DNA from: Paenibacillus arenilitoris
Lineage (GTDB): Bacteria; Bacillota; Bacilli; Paenibacillales; Paenibacillaceae
Direction: 5' to 3'
Assembly (NCBI RefSeq): GCF_014705655.1
Contig: NZ_JACXIY010000013.1
Coordinates: 124,001-188,000 of the forward strand
DNA: 64,000 bases
Positions 16,348 to 25,849 of the stretch are shown here, piece after piece. The notes under the pieces were generated by a model that searched no databases, was not told the DNA's origin, and worked only from the letters and a program-made list of their open reading frames with translations. The stretch's first letter is position 1. Each line of letters begins with the position of its first letter. A program made the position numbers and the translations under genes.

Positions 16348-17841
16348 ATGAGAATCGTCGTCGTCGATGATGAGAAGGCGGTGCTGCACGGTCTTCGCCA
16401 TATTTTTGCAAAGCATTGTCCCGAACACGAAATCGCGGGCATGGCGCAGAGCGCGCAGGAAGCGCTTCGGCTGCTGCGGGAAACGAAGGTGGACGCGGTC
16501 ATTACCGACGTCAAAATGCACGGCATGAATGGAATCGATCTCACACGGGAAATTCGCCGAGCCTACCCCGACATATCCGTCGTCATCCTGAGCGGCCACG
16601 CCGACTTCGATTATGTCCGGCAAGCGATGAAGGACGGCGCCTTCGATTATTTGCTGAAGCCGTGCCACTACCGGACGGTCATCGACATGATGCAAAAAAT
16701 CGAAGAGAAGGCGAAGGAGAGAGGGCAGGCGCTCGAGAAGCAGTCGCGCAAGGAGCAGCTGGAGAAGCTGCTCGCGGGCAAGGGCGAGATGCCGGAGGGC
16801 TCGGAGCGGCATGCCGGCATGCTGATGGCGGTCGTCGCCGGCGAAGGAGGCGAGGACCCGCTGCCGGAGGCCAGCATCGAACGGCATATCGCAAGCTGGC
16901 GCTTTGACGGCGCGTCGCCGGAGACGGTCGTCCGCGAGGGCGAATGCGTCGTTCTATTCTCGGGCGGAGCCGACCCGGCGACGGTCAAGCGGCACCTGCA
17001 AGCTTACCGGCAGCATATGCGGACGCAGAATTACAAGCTGTATTCAAGCCTTTACGCCGTTGAACCGGGCGCAAGAGGCATTGCCGACGCCTATGCCGTC
17101 TGCAGCCGAATGAACGAGTTCATGCGATTCAACGAGCTGTCGGCCGAGATGGATCATGACCGGTTCCTGAAGCTATTGGAGCTGCAGAAGGGCTTCGCCG
17201 TCGGCGCTTATTTATCGGGCAAGGAGTTAGGGAACTATTACGCCGGGGCCGACGCGAATAAAATGCGGAAGTACGTGGAAGCGGCGCTGCACCGGCTGTA
17301 CCGGCTCGATCTGCTGCTTGATCCGGCGCGCCTGAAGCGGGAATTGTTAAGCGAGCTCGTCTACTTGGAGCATATGCAGAAGGAGCATGGCTCCGGGCTC
17401 TACGCCGGCAGGCAATCGGATATCGCGCAGGAGCTGCATAACGCGTCTACGCTCCAGGCGTTATTGGCGTGGCTCAAAAAAGAGCTGATGGCGATCGTCA
17501 TGTGCATGAACGACGAGAACCGCAATCCGCAGTACATCCAGTCGGCCATCCGCTATATCGAAATGAACTACATGTCGGATCTTTCGCTCAAGACGGTCGC
17601 GGACGCCGTCTATTTGAATCCGTGGTATTTCAGCTCGCAATTCAAGAAGCATACGAATTTGTCCTTCAGCGAATATTTGAACGCGGTCAGGGTTCGGATC
17701 GCGAAGGATTTTCTCAGGCAGAAGGATTTGAAGGTGTACCAGGTGGCGGAGATGGTCGGGTTCCAGGACGCGGCGTACTTCAGCACGGTGTTCAAGAGCA
17801 TCGAGCATATGAGCCCGAAGGAGTTTCAGAAGGCATTCTAG
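16348..17841 (+). CDS. YesN-type response regulator with AraC DNA-binding domain
   Basis: The 497-residue protein has an N-terminal receiver domain (1-120; acidic pair near residues 8-9, phospho-acceptor Asp54 in VITDVKMHG), a central linker region of about 270 residues, and a C-terminal AraC/XylS double helix-turn-helix (about 395-495, containing DLSLKTVADAVYLNPWYFSS and YQVAEMVGFQDAAYFST). GGAGGGGGAG lies 7 nt before ATG 16348. It pairs with the upstream kinase and most likely activates the importer operon that begins at 17950. Confidence 0.94.
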   Translation: MRIVVVDDEKAVLHGLRHIFAKHCPEHEIAGMAQSAQEALRLLRETKVDAVITDVKMHGMNGIDLTREIRRAYPDISVVILSGHADFDYVRQAMKDGAFDYLLKPCHYRTVIDMMQKIEEKAKERGQALEKQSRKEQLEKLLAGKGEMPEGSERHAGMLMAVVAGEGGEDPLPEASIERHIASWRFDGASPETVVREGECVVLFSGGADPATVKRHLQAYRQHMRTQNYKLYSSLYAVEPGARGIADAYAVCSRMNEFMRFNELSAEMDHDRFLKLLELQKGFAVGAYLSGKELGNYYAGADANKMRKYVEAALHRLYRLDLLLDPARLKRELLSELVYLEHMQKEHGSGLYAGRQSDIAQELHNASTLQALLAWLKKELMAIVMCMNDENRNPQYIQSAIRYIEMNYMSDLSLKTVADAVYLNPWYFSSQFKKHTNLSFSEYLNAVRVRIAKDFLRQKDLKVYQVAEMVGFQDAAYFSTVFKSIEHMSPKEFQKAF

Positions 17842-17949
17842 ACGGGGCGCGCAACACCCAATGATTCTTAAAGAAATCAAAGTTTATTCCAATTTTTCGA
17901 ATGAAGGCCGTGCTACAATTTGCCTATCCTGATCGAAGGAGGAAAGCAA

Positions 17950-19935
17950 ATGAGCAAAATGAAAAGGCTTACAACCGGATTGTTGCTCATGGCGGTACTG
18001 TTGTCGGCATGTACGGGAGGGGGCAATAACGGGCCGGAGCCGACGGGCGGCGCGGGCGGAGGCGGCGCGGACGGAGGCAACGAGCCCGCCGGCACGGAAG
18101 CCGCCGGGGGCGGCGGAGGCGGCAAGATGACGGACGTCGGCACGCCGAGAAGCGAGACCTTGATCGTCGACATCCTGGGCGGACGAAGCCCCGATCCGGA
18201 ACGGTTCAATCCGTACGTGCCGGGAGCCGTCGCCATGGACGCGGGCGTGCATCAGCTGATGTTCTCCAACCTGTGGGAAATCGACACGCAGAAGGGCACG
18301 CAAATTCCGGATCTGGCCGCGACGTTCCCGGAGCCGCTGGACGACACGAACACGAAGTTCCGCTTCAAGGTACAGGAAGGGCTTGCCTGGTCCGACGGCA
18401 CGCCGTTCACGGCGCACGACGTCGAGTTCACGTCCAAGATGATTTCGGAGACGAAGGAGCTCGGCTGGAACGGGTACTACACCAGCCTCGTGAAAAGCAT
18501 GAAGGCGATCGACGATTATACGATCGAAGTGGAGACCGTGAACCCCGAGACCCGATTGTCGCAGAAGCTCGGCGTCGTCATCTGGGGCAACAACTTCCGG
18601 GTCATGCCGAAGCATATTTGGGAGAACGAGGATCCCGCGACGTTCAAATTCCCGGATCCGATCGGCGTCGGACCGTACAAGCTGTCCAAGCGGGACCCGC
18701 AGGGGAACTGGTTCCTCTGGGAGAAGCGCGAGGATTGGCAGAAGAGCGACATCGGCAAGCTGGTCGGCGAGCCCGGACCGAAGTACATCCTCTTCAAATA
18801 TTTCGGACCGGAAGAGAAGCGGATTATCGGCATGATCCAGCACGACATGGATATTTTGCAGGATATTACGCCGGAGAGCTGGGACGTGCTCAAGCAGAAG
18901 AACGAGTACGCCAGGGCGTGGTACCAGGAATTCCCGTACGCGACGATGGACGATCCGTGCGAGCGGGGCATGTCCTTCAATACGGCGAAGGAGCCGTACG
19001 ACAATCCGGACGTCCGCTGGGCGCTCGCGCTCATGACGGATATCAAGAACGTCTCGATGGCGACGTTCGGAGGCATGCTGCGGGTGTCCCCGATCCAGCT
19101 GCCGCCGATTCAGGTGCTGCAGGAGACGTACCATAAGCCGATGCTCGATTGGCTGAAGGACTTCCAGCTGGAGGACGGCTACAAGCCGTTCGACGAGACG
19201 TACGCGGAAGGCATCGTCGATATGCTGAAGCAGCAAGGCATCGAAGGCTTGCCGACGGATCCGCAGGCGATCGCCGACACGTTCGGCGTCGGCTGGTGGA
19301 AGTACGATCCGGACAAGGCGGCGCAGCTGCTCGAGAAGAACGGGTTCAAGAAGGACGGGGACAAGTGGCTGCTGCCAAGCGGCGAGCCGTGGACCATGAC
19401 GATCAACGCGCCCGCCAACTTCGAGGTACAGTCGATGAGACTGGCGTTCGCGGTCGCCGATTCCTGGCGAAAGGGCGGCATCGACGTCAACGTGCAGCAG
19501 ATGGAAGGCGCCTCCTTCTGGGACAGCGAGTCGACGGGCGCGTTCGAGATCGGCTCCTACTGGCCGGCCTGCGGCCTGCTGCCCGATACGACGGCGAACA
19601 TGACCGGCTGGCACAAGCAGTACATCGTGCCGATCGGCGAGCAGGCGCCGGGCAACCGCAACCGGTGGGCGAACGACCGGGTGAGCGAATTGCTCGACGA
19701 GCTCGACGGCTTGAAGCCGGACGATCCGAAGGTCGTTCGGAACATTACGGAAATCAATCAGGAATTCGTCAAGGGCATTCCGTTCCTGCCGATGTTCGGC
19801 ACGTCGAAGTTCGTGCCGGTCGACACGTATTACTGGGAAGGCTACCAAACGTCCGAGGACGCGTTCGAAGGCCCGTGGTGGTGGTGGTCGCAGTTTAAAT
19901 TTTACACGCCTCACCTGAAGCCTACGGGAAGATAA
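17950..19935 (+). CDS. family-5 (oligopeptide-type) solute-binding lipoprotein
   Basis: The 661-residue lipoprotein has its lipidated Cys in LLSACTGGG near residue 22, a long Gly-rich linker, and a family-5 extracellular solute-binding domain (LAWSDGTPFTAHDVEFT near residue 140). It captures the ligand for the permeases and ATPases that follow. ATG 17950 is preceded by GAAGGAGGAAAG. Such proteins bind peptides or, in many Paenibacillus-type loci, oligosaccharides; the kinase/AraC pair upstream and the GH172 enzyme downstream favour a sugar ligand. A hairpin between this gene and the permease probably keeps its mRNA level high. Confidence 0.92.
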   Translation: MSKMKRLTTGLLLMAVLLSACTGGGNNGPEPTGGAGGGGADGGNEPAGTEAAGGGGGGKMTDVGTPRSETLIVDILGGRSPDPERFNPYVPGAVAMDAGVHQLMFSNLWEIDTQKGTQIPDLAATFPEPLDDTNTKFRFKVQEGLAWSDGTPFTAHDVEFTSKMISETKELGWNGYYTSLVKSMKAIDDYTIEVETVNPETRLSQKLGVVIWGNNFRVMPKHIWENEDPATFKFPDPIGVGPYKLSKRDPQGNWFLWEKREDWQKSDIGKLVGEPGPKYILFKYFGPEEKRIIGMIQHDMDILQDITPESWDVLKQKNEYARAWYQEFPYATMDDPCERGMSFNTAKEPYDNPDVRWALALMTDIKNVSMATFGGMLRVSPIQLPPIQVLQETYHKPMLDWLKDFQLEDGYKPFDETYAEGIVDMLKQQGIEGLPTDPQAIADTFGVGWWKYDPDKAAQLLEKNGFKKDGDKWLLPSGEPWTMTINAPANFEVQSMRLAFAVADSWRKGGIDVNVQQMEGASFWDSESTGAFEIGSYWPACGLLPDTTANMTGWHKQYIVPIGEQAPGNRNRWANDRVSELLDELDGLKPDDPKVVRNITEINQEFVKGIPFLPMFGTSKFVPVDTYYWEGYQTSEDAFEGPWWWWSQFKFYTPHLKPTGR

Positions 19936-19966
19936 GGCGGGCGTATCGCCTGGATTCTGCTTTCGC

Positions 19967-19995
19967 GCATGCCGGGCCGAACCGGCCCGGCATGC
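19967..19995 (+). promoter_or_regulatory. intercistronic GC-rich hairpin
   Basis: A perfect 12-bp stem, GCATGCCGGGCC (19967-19978) with GGCCCGGCATGC (19984-19995), and a 5-nt loop lie between the binding-protein and permease genes. No T-run follows, so it is more likely an mRNA-stabilising or partial-readthrough element that raises binding protein over permease. Confidence 0.6.
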
Positions 19996-20031
19996 TTCCT
20001 ACAAGAGAGGAAGGCGGGGAGATGCCGTTCT

Positions 20032-21030
20032 ATGGGATTTTATAAGTTTCTGCTCACAAGGCTGCTGACGTTTATTCTCGTTGTCTTTATCGGGATTACG
20101 ACCGTGTTTTTCGTGCCGCGCTTCATGCCCTCCGATCCGGTGGAGGCGATGATCGGCAAGATGACCGCGAACCAGGCGTTCATGGAGCCGGAGGCGATCG
20201 TGACGCTGCGCGAGACGCTGAACGAATCGTTCGGTCTCGAAGGGTCGGTCCTGCAGCAATACTTCGGGTTCGTCAAGCGCGTCATTCTGACCCAGGATTT
20301 CGGCCCTTCGCTTGCCAGCTACCCGATCCCGGTCAATGAATTGATCGCCCGCGCGCTGCCGTGGACGATGGGGCTGCTGCTCATCTCGACCCTGATCGCC
20401 TGGCTTATCGGCAACGTCGTCGGCCTGCTGGCCGGCTTTCGGAAGGACAAGGCGTATTCCAAGGCGCTGGAGGGCGTGTCCATCGTCATCTATCCGATCC
20501 CGTACTATATTTTGTCGCTCATTCTCATCATGCTGCTGTCCTATATCTTCCCGATATTTCCGCTCACCGCGACCTTTCAAGGCGAAGGGTTTACATGGGA
20601 GCACATTCGAAGCATCGTTTACAACTCCATATTGCCCGCGCTGTCCATGATCCTGGTCGGCACCGGCTGGTGGGTGATCAGCATGAAGACGCTGTCCTCC
20701 GGCATCGCGGAGGAGGATTACGTGCAATTCGCCCGGCTCAAGGGGCTCAGCGAACGAAAGATCATGACGAAGTACGTGCTGCCGAACGCGGCGCTGCCGC
20801 AGGTTACGATGCTGGCGCTGCAGGTCGGGTCCATCTTCAACGGCGCTTTAATTACGGAAATACTGTTCGGTTATCCGGGCATCGGCACCCTCATCTATCA
20901 GGGGATTCTCCAGGCCGACTACAACCTGATCATGGGGACGATCACGATCTCCATCGTCGCGGTCGCCGGGGCGACGTTCATCGTCGATTTTCTGTATCCG
21001 TTCTTTGATCCGAGGGTGCGATATAAGTAA
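20032..21030 (+). CDS. DppB/OppB-type ABC permease
   Basis: This 332-residue permease has an N-terminal helix near residues 8-30, the extracytoplasmic loop typical of OppB/DppB, and a C-terminal core of five helices with the EAA-type coupling motif YVQFARLKGLSERKIM. It forms the channel with the permease encoded next. ATG 20032 has AGGCGGGGAG about 10 nt upstream. The gene follows the binding protein after the intercistronic hairpin and is 34 nt before the second permease. Confidence 0.92.
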   Translation: MGFYKFLLTRLLTFILVVFIGITTVFFVPRFMPSDPVEAMIGKMTANQAFMEPEAIVTLRETLNESFGLEGSVLQQYFGFVKRVILTQDFGPSLASYPIPVNELIARALPWTMGLLLISTLIAWLIGNVVGLLAGFRKDKAYSKALEGVSIVIYPIPYYILSLILIMLLSYIFPIFPLTATFQGEGFTWEHIRSIVYNSILPALSMILVGTGWWVISMKTLSSGIAEEDYVQFARLKGLSERKIMTKYVLPNAALPQVTMLALQVGSIFNGALITEILFGYPGIGTLIYQGILQADYNLIMGTITISIVAVAGATFIVDFLYPFFDPRVRYK

Positions 21031-21064
21031 GCGAACGCTTTCGAACGATGGGGGTGAATAGGAA

Positions 21065-21889
21065 GTGAAGCATTGGAATTTCCGCCTTAGACTGGGCGTT
21101 GTCATTTTAGCGGCATTTATCGTGCTCGGTTTCGTCGTTCCCCTCTTCTCCCCGGTGAACCCGATCGAATGGGGAACGTATTTGAAAAATTTGAAGCCGA
21201 GCGGCGAGCATCCGTTCGGCACGACGAACCTGGGCCAGGATACGTTCTGGCTGCTCGCCAAGTCCGTGCAGAACTCGTTCCTCATCGGCATTCTCGTCGC
21301 ATTCTTCGCCACCTTGATCGGCGCGCTGCTCGGGCTGTGGGCCGGCTTCAAGGGCGGCTTCGCCGACCGGCTGATCACCGTGCTGACCGATTCGTTCATC
21401 GTCATTCCGACGCTCCCGATCCTGATCCTGCTCGGAAGCCTCATGCAGGGCAAAGCATCCCTGCTCATGATCGCGGCCGTGCTCATTATTTTCAACTGGC
21501 CGTGGCCGGCCCGGCAGCTTCGCTCGATGGCGCTCTCCCTCAGCGAACGCGACTTCATCAGCACCGCCCTCTTCTCGGGCCAAAGCACGCTGAAGATCAT
21601 CGTCAAGGAAATATTCCCGTTCGTCGCCGGCTGGTCCGTCGCGAACTTCATCAATACGATCCTCGTGGCGATCGGCGCCGAATCGGGACTTGCCGTCATC
21701 GGGATGTCCAGCAACGAGCAGGCGACGCTAGGCACGATGATTTATTGGGCGAACCAGCATCAGGCCATGCTGGCAGGGCGCTGGTGGTGGATCGGCTCGC
21801 CGGTCGCCGCGATCGCGCTCATCTTCATCGCCCTGTTCCTGGTCATGACGGGCTATCAGCAATATTCCGCGTTAAGGAGAGGGAAGTGA
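21065..21889 (+). CDS. DppC/OppC-type ABC permease
   Basis: The 274-residue permease starts at GTG 21065, with GGGGGTGA upstream. It has one N-terminal helix, the HPFGTTNLGQDTFWLL segment typical of OppC/DppC N-terminal regions, and a core with the coupling motif ERDFISTALFSGQS. It pairs with the 20032 product and is followed after 1 nt by the first ATPase gene. Confidence 0.92.
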   Translation: MKHWNFRLRLGVVILAAFIVLGFVVPLFSPVNPIEWGTYLKNLKPSGEHPFGTTNLGQDTFWLLAKSVQNSFLIGILVAFFATLIGALLGLWAGFKGGFADRLITVLTDSFIVIPTLPILILLGSLMQGKASLLMIAAVLIIFNWPWPARQLRSMALSLSERDFISTALFSGQSTLKIIVKEIFPFVAGWSVANFINTILVAIGAESGLAVIGMSSNEQATLGTMIYWANQHQAMLAGRWWWIGSPVAAIALIFIALFLVMTGYQQYSALRRGK

Positions 21890-21890
21890 C

Positions 21891-22850
21891 ATGCTGAAAT
21901 TAAACCAGGTAAGCGCGCGGTACAACATGCTGACCGGGTACGTGAAGGCGGTCGACGGCGTCGATTTCGAGGTGCGCAGGAACGAAATATTCGGCATCGC
22001 GGGCGAATCGGGCTGCGGCAAATCGACGCTGCTCAAGGTCATGTACGACCTGATCAGCTACCCGCTCGAAATATCGTCGGGCTCGGTCGAGCTTCATTCG
22101 CTGGATAAGAAGGGCGAGCCGGTCGTCTATCGCAACGGCGGCATTCACAAGAGCTGGTGGAAGGATATTTCTTACGTGCCGCAGGGCGCCATGCACGTCA
22201 TGAATCCGGTGGCGAAGGTGCGAAGCCAGTTTTTCGATACGATCAGCAAGTATCACGCCGTGAAGGACAAGAAACGGCTCGAGCAGGAAATCGAGGCGTA
22301 TCTGAAGGAATTGGAGCTGCCGCCGGAAGTATTGAAGGCGTATCCCCATCAGCTGAGCGGCGGCATGAGGCAGCGGGTGCTCATCGCGCTGGCGACCTTC
22401 CTGCATCCGGGCATCGTGCTCGCCGACGAGCCGACGACCGCGCTCGACGTCGTCGTGCAGCGCGGAATTCTGACGATGCTGTCGCAGGTGCAGAAGAAGC
22501 TCAAAAACGCGATGGTCATCGTCTCCCACGACATGGGGGTGCACTATCAAATTACGAACCGGATGGGGATCATGTACGCCGGCCAAATGATCGAGGTCGG
22601 CCCTACGGATCAAATCTTCAATGCCCCGCAGCATCCTTACACGAAAATGCTGATCAATGCGCTTCCGAAAATCGGGGACAACAGCCAGAAGGAAGGCATA
22701 CCGGGCACGCCGCCGAGCTTGCGGAATCCGCCCGCCGGCTGCCGGTTCGCCGCCAGATGCCCGCATGCGGCGGAGCTGTGCCGCCTGGTGGCGCCCGAGC
22801 GGGTCGGCGTGGGGGACGATCATTACGCCAGCTGCCATTTATTGCATTAG
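21891..22850 (+). CDS. DppD/OppD-type ABC transporter ATPase
   Basis: The 319-residue ATPase has Walker A GESGCGKST near residue 40, the signature LSGGMRQRV near 155, Walker B IVLADEPTTALD near 175, and the oligopeptide-type C-terminal extension (HPYTKMLINALP) with a Cys-rich segment (C-x6-C-x6-C ... C) that often holds an iron-sulfur cluster. It energises the importer together with the next ATPase. ATG 21891 follows AGGAGAGGGAAG. Confidence 0.93.
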   Translation: MLKLNQVSARYNMLTGYVKAVDGVDFEVRRNEIFGIAGESGCGKSTLLKVMYDLISYPLEISSGSVELHSLDKKGEPVVYRNGGIHKSWWKDISYVPQGAMHVMNPVAKVRSQFFDTISKYHAVKDKKRLEQEIEAYLKELELPPEVLKAYPHQLSGGMRQRVLIALATFLHPGIVLADEPTTALDVVVQRGILTMLSQVQKKLKNAMVIVSHDMGVHYQITNRMGIMYAGQMIEVGPTDQIFNAPQHPYTKMLINALPKIGDNSQKEGIPGTPPSLRNPPAGCRFAARCPHAAELCRLVAPERVGVGDDHYASCHLLH

Positions 22851-22897
22851 GGCGCGCCCGGCGCGGCGCGAAGCCAAAGCGTGGAGGAGGTTGTTTC

Positions 22898-23944
22898 TTG
22901 ACGACGAACCTACTGGAAATCCGCAATCTGTCGCGACATTTCAAAATCGGCGGCATGCTGCTCGGGAGCAAAATAACGGCCGTGGACCGGCTCGACCTGA
23001 CGCTGCCCGGAGACAAACCGCAAATTATGAGCATCGTCGGGGAATCCGGCTGCGGCAAGACGACGCTCGCCAAAATGGTGCTTCGCCTGCTCGCGCCGTC
23101 GTTCGGCGACATCGTCATCGAAGGAACGCCGCTGTCCCATTACGCCAAGCGGAAGCAGAGGAAGGCGTTTCTGCAAAAGGTGCAGCCGATCTTTCAAAAT
23201 CCGTTCTCGACCTTCAGCGCGAAGAAGACCGTCGATACGTACCTGTACGAAACGGCGCTTAATCTTGACGTCGCGGCCACCAGGCAGGAAGCGAAGGCGA
23301 TCATTGCGGACGTGCTGAAGTCCGTCGGCCTCGACTTTGCCGGCGTCGCCGGCAAATACCCGAACCAGTTCTCCGGCGGGGAGCTGCAGCGGATCTCGAT
23401 CGCCAGGGCGCTCATCCCGAAGCCGCGGCTCATCGTCGCGGACGAACCGGTCGCCATGATCGACGCGTCCCTTCGGATGAACGTCGTGAACCTGTTCAAG
23501 AAGCTCAAGGACGAATATAACGTGAACTTCATTTATATTACGCACGACCTGTCCACGGCTTACTACGTTAGCGATTATATCGCGACCATGTATAGAGGGA
23601 AGCTGATCGAATTCGGCAAGGCGAAGGAAATATTGAACCACCCGGCGCATCCGTATACGGAGCTGCTGCTCGACTCCATTCCGCGGGTCGGCAAAAAGTG
23701 GGACCGGGATATGGCGCTGCTCGATTTCGAAAGCAAAGAGTACGGGCTCGGCGGCTGCAAATTCGCCGGACGGTGCGTCTACGCCAAAGAGATTTGCCGC
23801 TCGACGCCGCCGGGCATGCTGCAGCTGAATCCGGACCATCAAGTGCTCTGCTTCAAGCATAGCGACTATCAGGCCGTAACGGGCGGGGAACGGTCCGGCG
23901 CGCGCGACGTTCCGCAAGGCAACACATCCCATCTCAATATGTAG
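22898..23944 (+). CDS. DppF/OppF-type ABC transporter ATPase
   Basis: The 348-residue ATPase starts at TTG 22898, 7 nt after GGAGGAGG. It has Walker A GESGCGKTT, the Q-loop region VQPIFQNPFSTF, the signature FSGGELQR, Walker B LIVADEPVAMID (Met-Ile where Ser-Ala is usual, a mild deviation) and the C-terminal oligopeptide-type Cys segment (CKFAGRCVYAKEIC). It completes the five-part importer and is followed 12 nt later by the GH172 gene, which is therefore in the operon. Confidence 0.92.
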   Translation: MTTNLLEIRNLSRHFKIGGMLLGSKITAVDRLDLTLPGDKPQIMSIVGESGCGKTTLAKMVLRLLAPSFGDIVIEGTPLSHYAKRKQRKAFLQKVQPIFQNPFSTFSAKKTVDTYLYETALNLDVAATRQEAKAIIADVLKSVGLDFAGVAGKYPNQFSGGELQRISIARALIPKPRLIVADEPVAMIDASLRMNVVNLFKKLKDEYNVNFIYITHDLSTAYYVSDYIATMYRGKLIEFGKAKEILNHPAHPYTELLLDSIPRVGKKWDRDMALLDFESKEYGLGGCKFAGRCVYAKEICRSTPPGMLQLNPDHQVLCFKHSDYQAVTGGERSGARDVPQGNTSHLNM

Positions 23945-23956
23945 GAGGACGAAACG

Positions 23957-25063
23957 ATGCTGCAAAATCAAGGATTGGGCTTCGGGCTGGCCACGGCGCC
24001 GCTTATGACAAACGGGAAGACGCGCTCGATCAGCGCGGAAAATCCGAAGGGAGAGGCCGGCGGAGGCGGCAAGGAAGCGAGCAATCTGGGCGCCGGCCGG
24101 AAAGGGCGGCCGTGCATCACGCTGCCGCAAGGCGATACGGTGATACTGATGGAGGTGGACGGCCCCGGCGTCATCCAGCAATTTTGGATGACGGTGACCG
24201 ACCGGACCGATAAAGGCTACTTCGTGCTGCGGGATTTGGTGCTCCGCATGTACTGGGACGGGGAAGCGACGCCATCGGTCGAAGTGCCGCTCGGCGACTT
24301 TTTCTGCAACGGGTTCGGCGCCCGCAGCATCGTTAACTCCTTGCCGATCGTCGTCAATCCGACGGGCGGCATGAACTGCTACTTCCCGATGCCGTTCGGC
24401 AAATCGGCCAAAATTACGGTCGAGAACCAGCACGCGGCCGACATCGGCGGGTTTTTTTATCAATTCAATTACACGCTGGTCGACCGGATTCCGGAGGAAG
24501 CCGGCTACTTCCACGCGCAGTGGCGGAGGGAGAATATAACGACGGAGGGCGTGGACTACACGATCCTCGACAACGTGAAGGGCAAAGGCCATTATATCGG
24601 CACTTATTTGGCCTGGGCGGCGCTGGAGCGTTATTGGTGGGGCGAGGGCGAAATCAAATTCTTCATGGACGGCGACGAGGAGTGGCCGACGATTTGCGGG
24701 ACGGGCACCGAGGATTACTTCGGCGGTGCCTGGTGCTTCTACGAGAAGCGGGACGGCAAAATCGTCGAGGTGCCGTACAATACGCCGTATATGGGCTATC
24801 CGTATTATTCGAAGACGGATACGACGCGCAGCGACATCTTCGGCGAGGACAGCGTGCCGATGCACGGGCTGTACCGCTGGCACCTGATGGATCCGATCCG
24901 GTTCGAGAACGACCTTCGCGTCACGATCCAGCAGATCGGGCATAACAGCCGCGGGCTGTTCGAGCGGACCGACGACGTCTCTTCGGTGGCCTACTGGTAT
25001 CAGGCGGAGCCGCATGCCCCGTTCCCGGCGCTGCCGCCGGCAGAGCGGCGCTGGCCGAGATAA
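23957..25063 (+). CDS. GH172 (DUF2961) glycoside hydrolase-like protein
   Basis: The 368-residue protein has the DUF2961 fold blocks: GKEASNLGAGRKGRPC, GVIQQFWMTV, the VPLGDFFCNGFG segment and ICGTGTEDYFGGAWCFYE near residues 248-265, which contains a presumed catalytic Glu. DUF2961 is now glycoside hydrolase family 172, known for enzymes acting on alpha-D-fructofuranosidic and D-arabinofuranosidic linkages. There is no signal peptide, so it should act in the cytoplasm on imported oligosaccharide. GGAGG precedes ATG 23957 and the gene is 12 nt behind the last importer ATPase. The substrate is inferred; fructose- or arabinose-furanoside oligomers are the best guess. Confidence 0.85.
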   Translation: MLQNQGLGFGLATAPLMTNGKTRSISAENPKGEAGGGGKEASNLGAGRKGRPCITLPQGDTVILMEVDGPGVIQQFWMTVTDRTDKGYFVLRDLVLRMYWDGEATPSVEVPLGDFFCNGFGARSIVNSLPIVVNPTGGMNCYFPMPFGKSAKITVENQHAADIGGFFYQFNYTLVDRIPEEAGYFHAQWRRENITTEGVDYTILDNVKGKGHYIGTYLAWAALERYWWGEGEIKFFMDGDEEWPTICGTGTEDYFGGAWCFYEKRDGKIVEVPYNTPYMGYPYYSKTDTTRSDIFGEDSVPMHGLYRWHLMDPIRFENDLRVTIQQIGHNSRGLFERTDDVSSVAYWYQAEPHAPFPALPPAERRWPR

Positions 25064-25091
25064 CGAGACGCGAATAAGGGAGGCGAGGACG

Positions 25092-25826
25092 ATGGCGATG
25101 GCGGTTCATTCGGACAAAGCAACGGAGAAGCTGGATCGGAAGCGCCGGAGGGAAGCGGCGCTCCTCAAGCGGCAGTCGCGGATGAAAGGGCTCATCCTGC
25201 TGACGGGCCTCGCCGCGGTCGCGCTCCTCGCGCTGGCCGCGGCGTACGCGCCGAAGCCGAAGCCCGTCGAATTCGCTTACGGGGAGCTGCCCGTGCTCGG
25301 GGAGGCGAACGCGCCGGTCAAGATCGTCGAATTCGGCGATTTCAAGTGCCCGGCATGCCGCTATTTCAGCGAGCAGATCAAGCCCCGGCTTCGGCGGGAT
25401 TATATCGATCAGGGGAAGGCGGCTCTCTACTTCATGAATCATACGATCATCGGCCCGGATTCGTTCGCGGCGGCGATGGCCGGCCAGTCGATCTATCGGC
25501 AGAGCAACGAGGCGTTCTGGCAGTTTTACGACGCGATCTACCGGAATCAAGGGGCGGAGACCGTCCGTTGGGCGACGGAGGACTTTCTCGTCGATCTGGC
25601 GAAGAGCGAGGGGCTGCCGGTCGATTACGACAAGCTGCGGCAGGACATCGCTTCCGAAGCGTACGCCGAAGAAGTGAACGCGCATAACGAGAAGGCCGAA
25701 GCGATCGTGACAGGCACGCCCACGCTGTTCATCAACGGGGTGAAATTTACGGACTTCTCGGATTACGAGGCGCTGAAGAAGGCGATCGACAAGGCGGCGG
25801 TGAAGGCCGCGGGGCAGGCGCCGTAA
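25092..25826 (+). CDS. membrane-anchored DsbA/BdbD-like thiol oxidoreductase
   Basis: The 244-residue protein has a basic N-terminus, one membrane helix at about 36-54 and an extracytoplasmic thioredoxin-fold domain with the CPAC active site (Cys86, Cys89 in FKCPACRYF) and the cis-Pro loop GTPTLF near 216. It resembles BdbD/DsbA proteins that oxidise exported proteins. ATG 25092 follows GGGAGGCGAGG. It lies 28 nt after the GH172 gene, so it is probably transcribed with the importer operon even though no functional link is obvious. The terminator at 25850-25911 ends the operon. Confidence 0.9.
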   Translation: MAMAVHSDKATEKLDRKRRREAALLKRQSRMKGLILLTGLAAVALLALAAAYAPKPKPVEFAYGELPVLGEANAPVKIVEFGDFKCPACRYFSEQIKPRLRRDYIDQGKAALYFMNHTIIGPDSFAAAMAGQSIYRQSNEAFWQFYDAIYRNQGAETVRWATEDFLVDLAKSEGLPVDYDKLRQDIASEAYAEEVNAHNEKAEAIVTGTPTLFINGVKFTDFSDYEALKKAIDKAAVKAAGQAP

Positions 25827-25849
25827 GAAGGCAAGTAATGCACGGCGGA

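Noticed and set aside
14658..16544. Long open frame of 628 codons on the minus strand opposite the sensor kinase
   Set aside because: It is antisense to a well-supported kinase, is rich in His, Arg, Val and Asp as expected from a GC-rich antisense shadow, and has no family motif or ribosome site.
17884..19914. 676-codon minus-strand frame opposite the solute-binding protein
   Set aside because: Antisense shadow of a GC-rich gene; Arg/Val/Leu-rich low-complexity composition and no domain.
22910..25015. 701-codon minus-strand frame across the second ATPase and GH172 genes
   Set aside because: It spans two well-supported plus-strand genes and shows the same shadow composition; no motifs.
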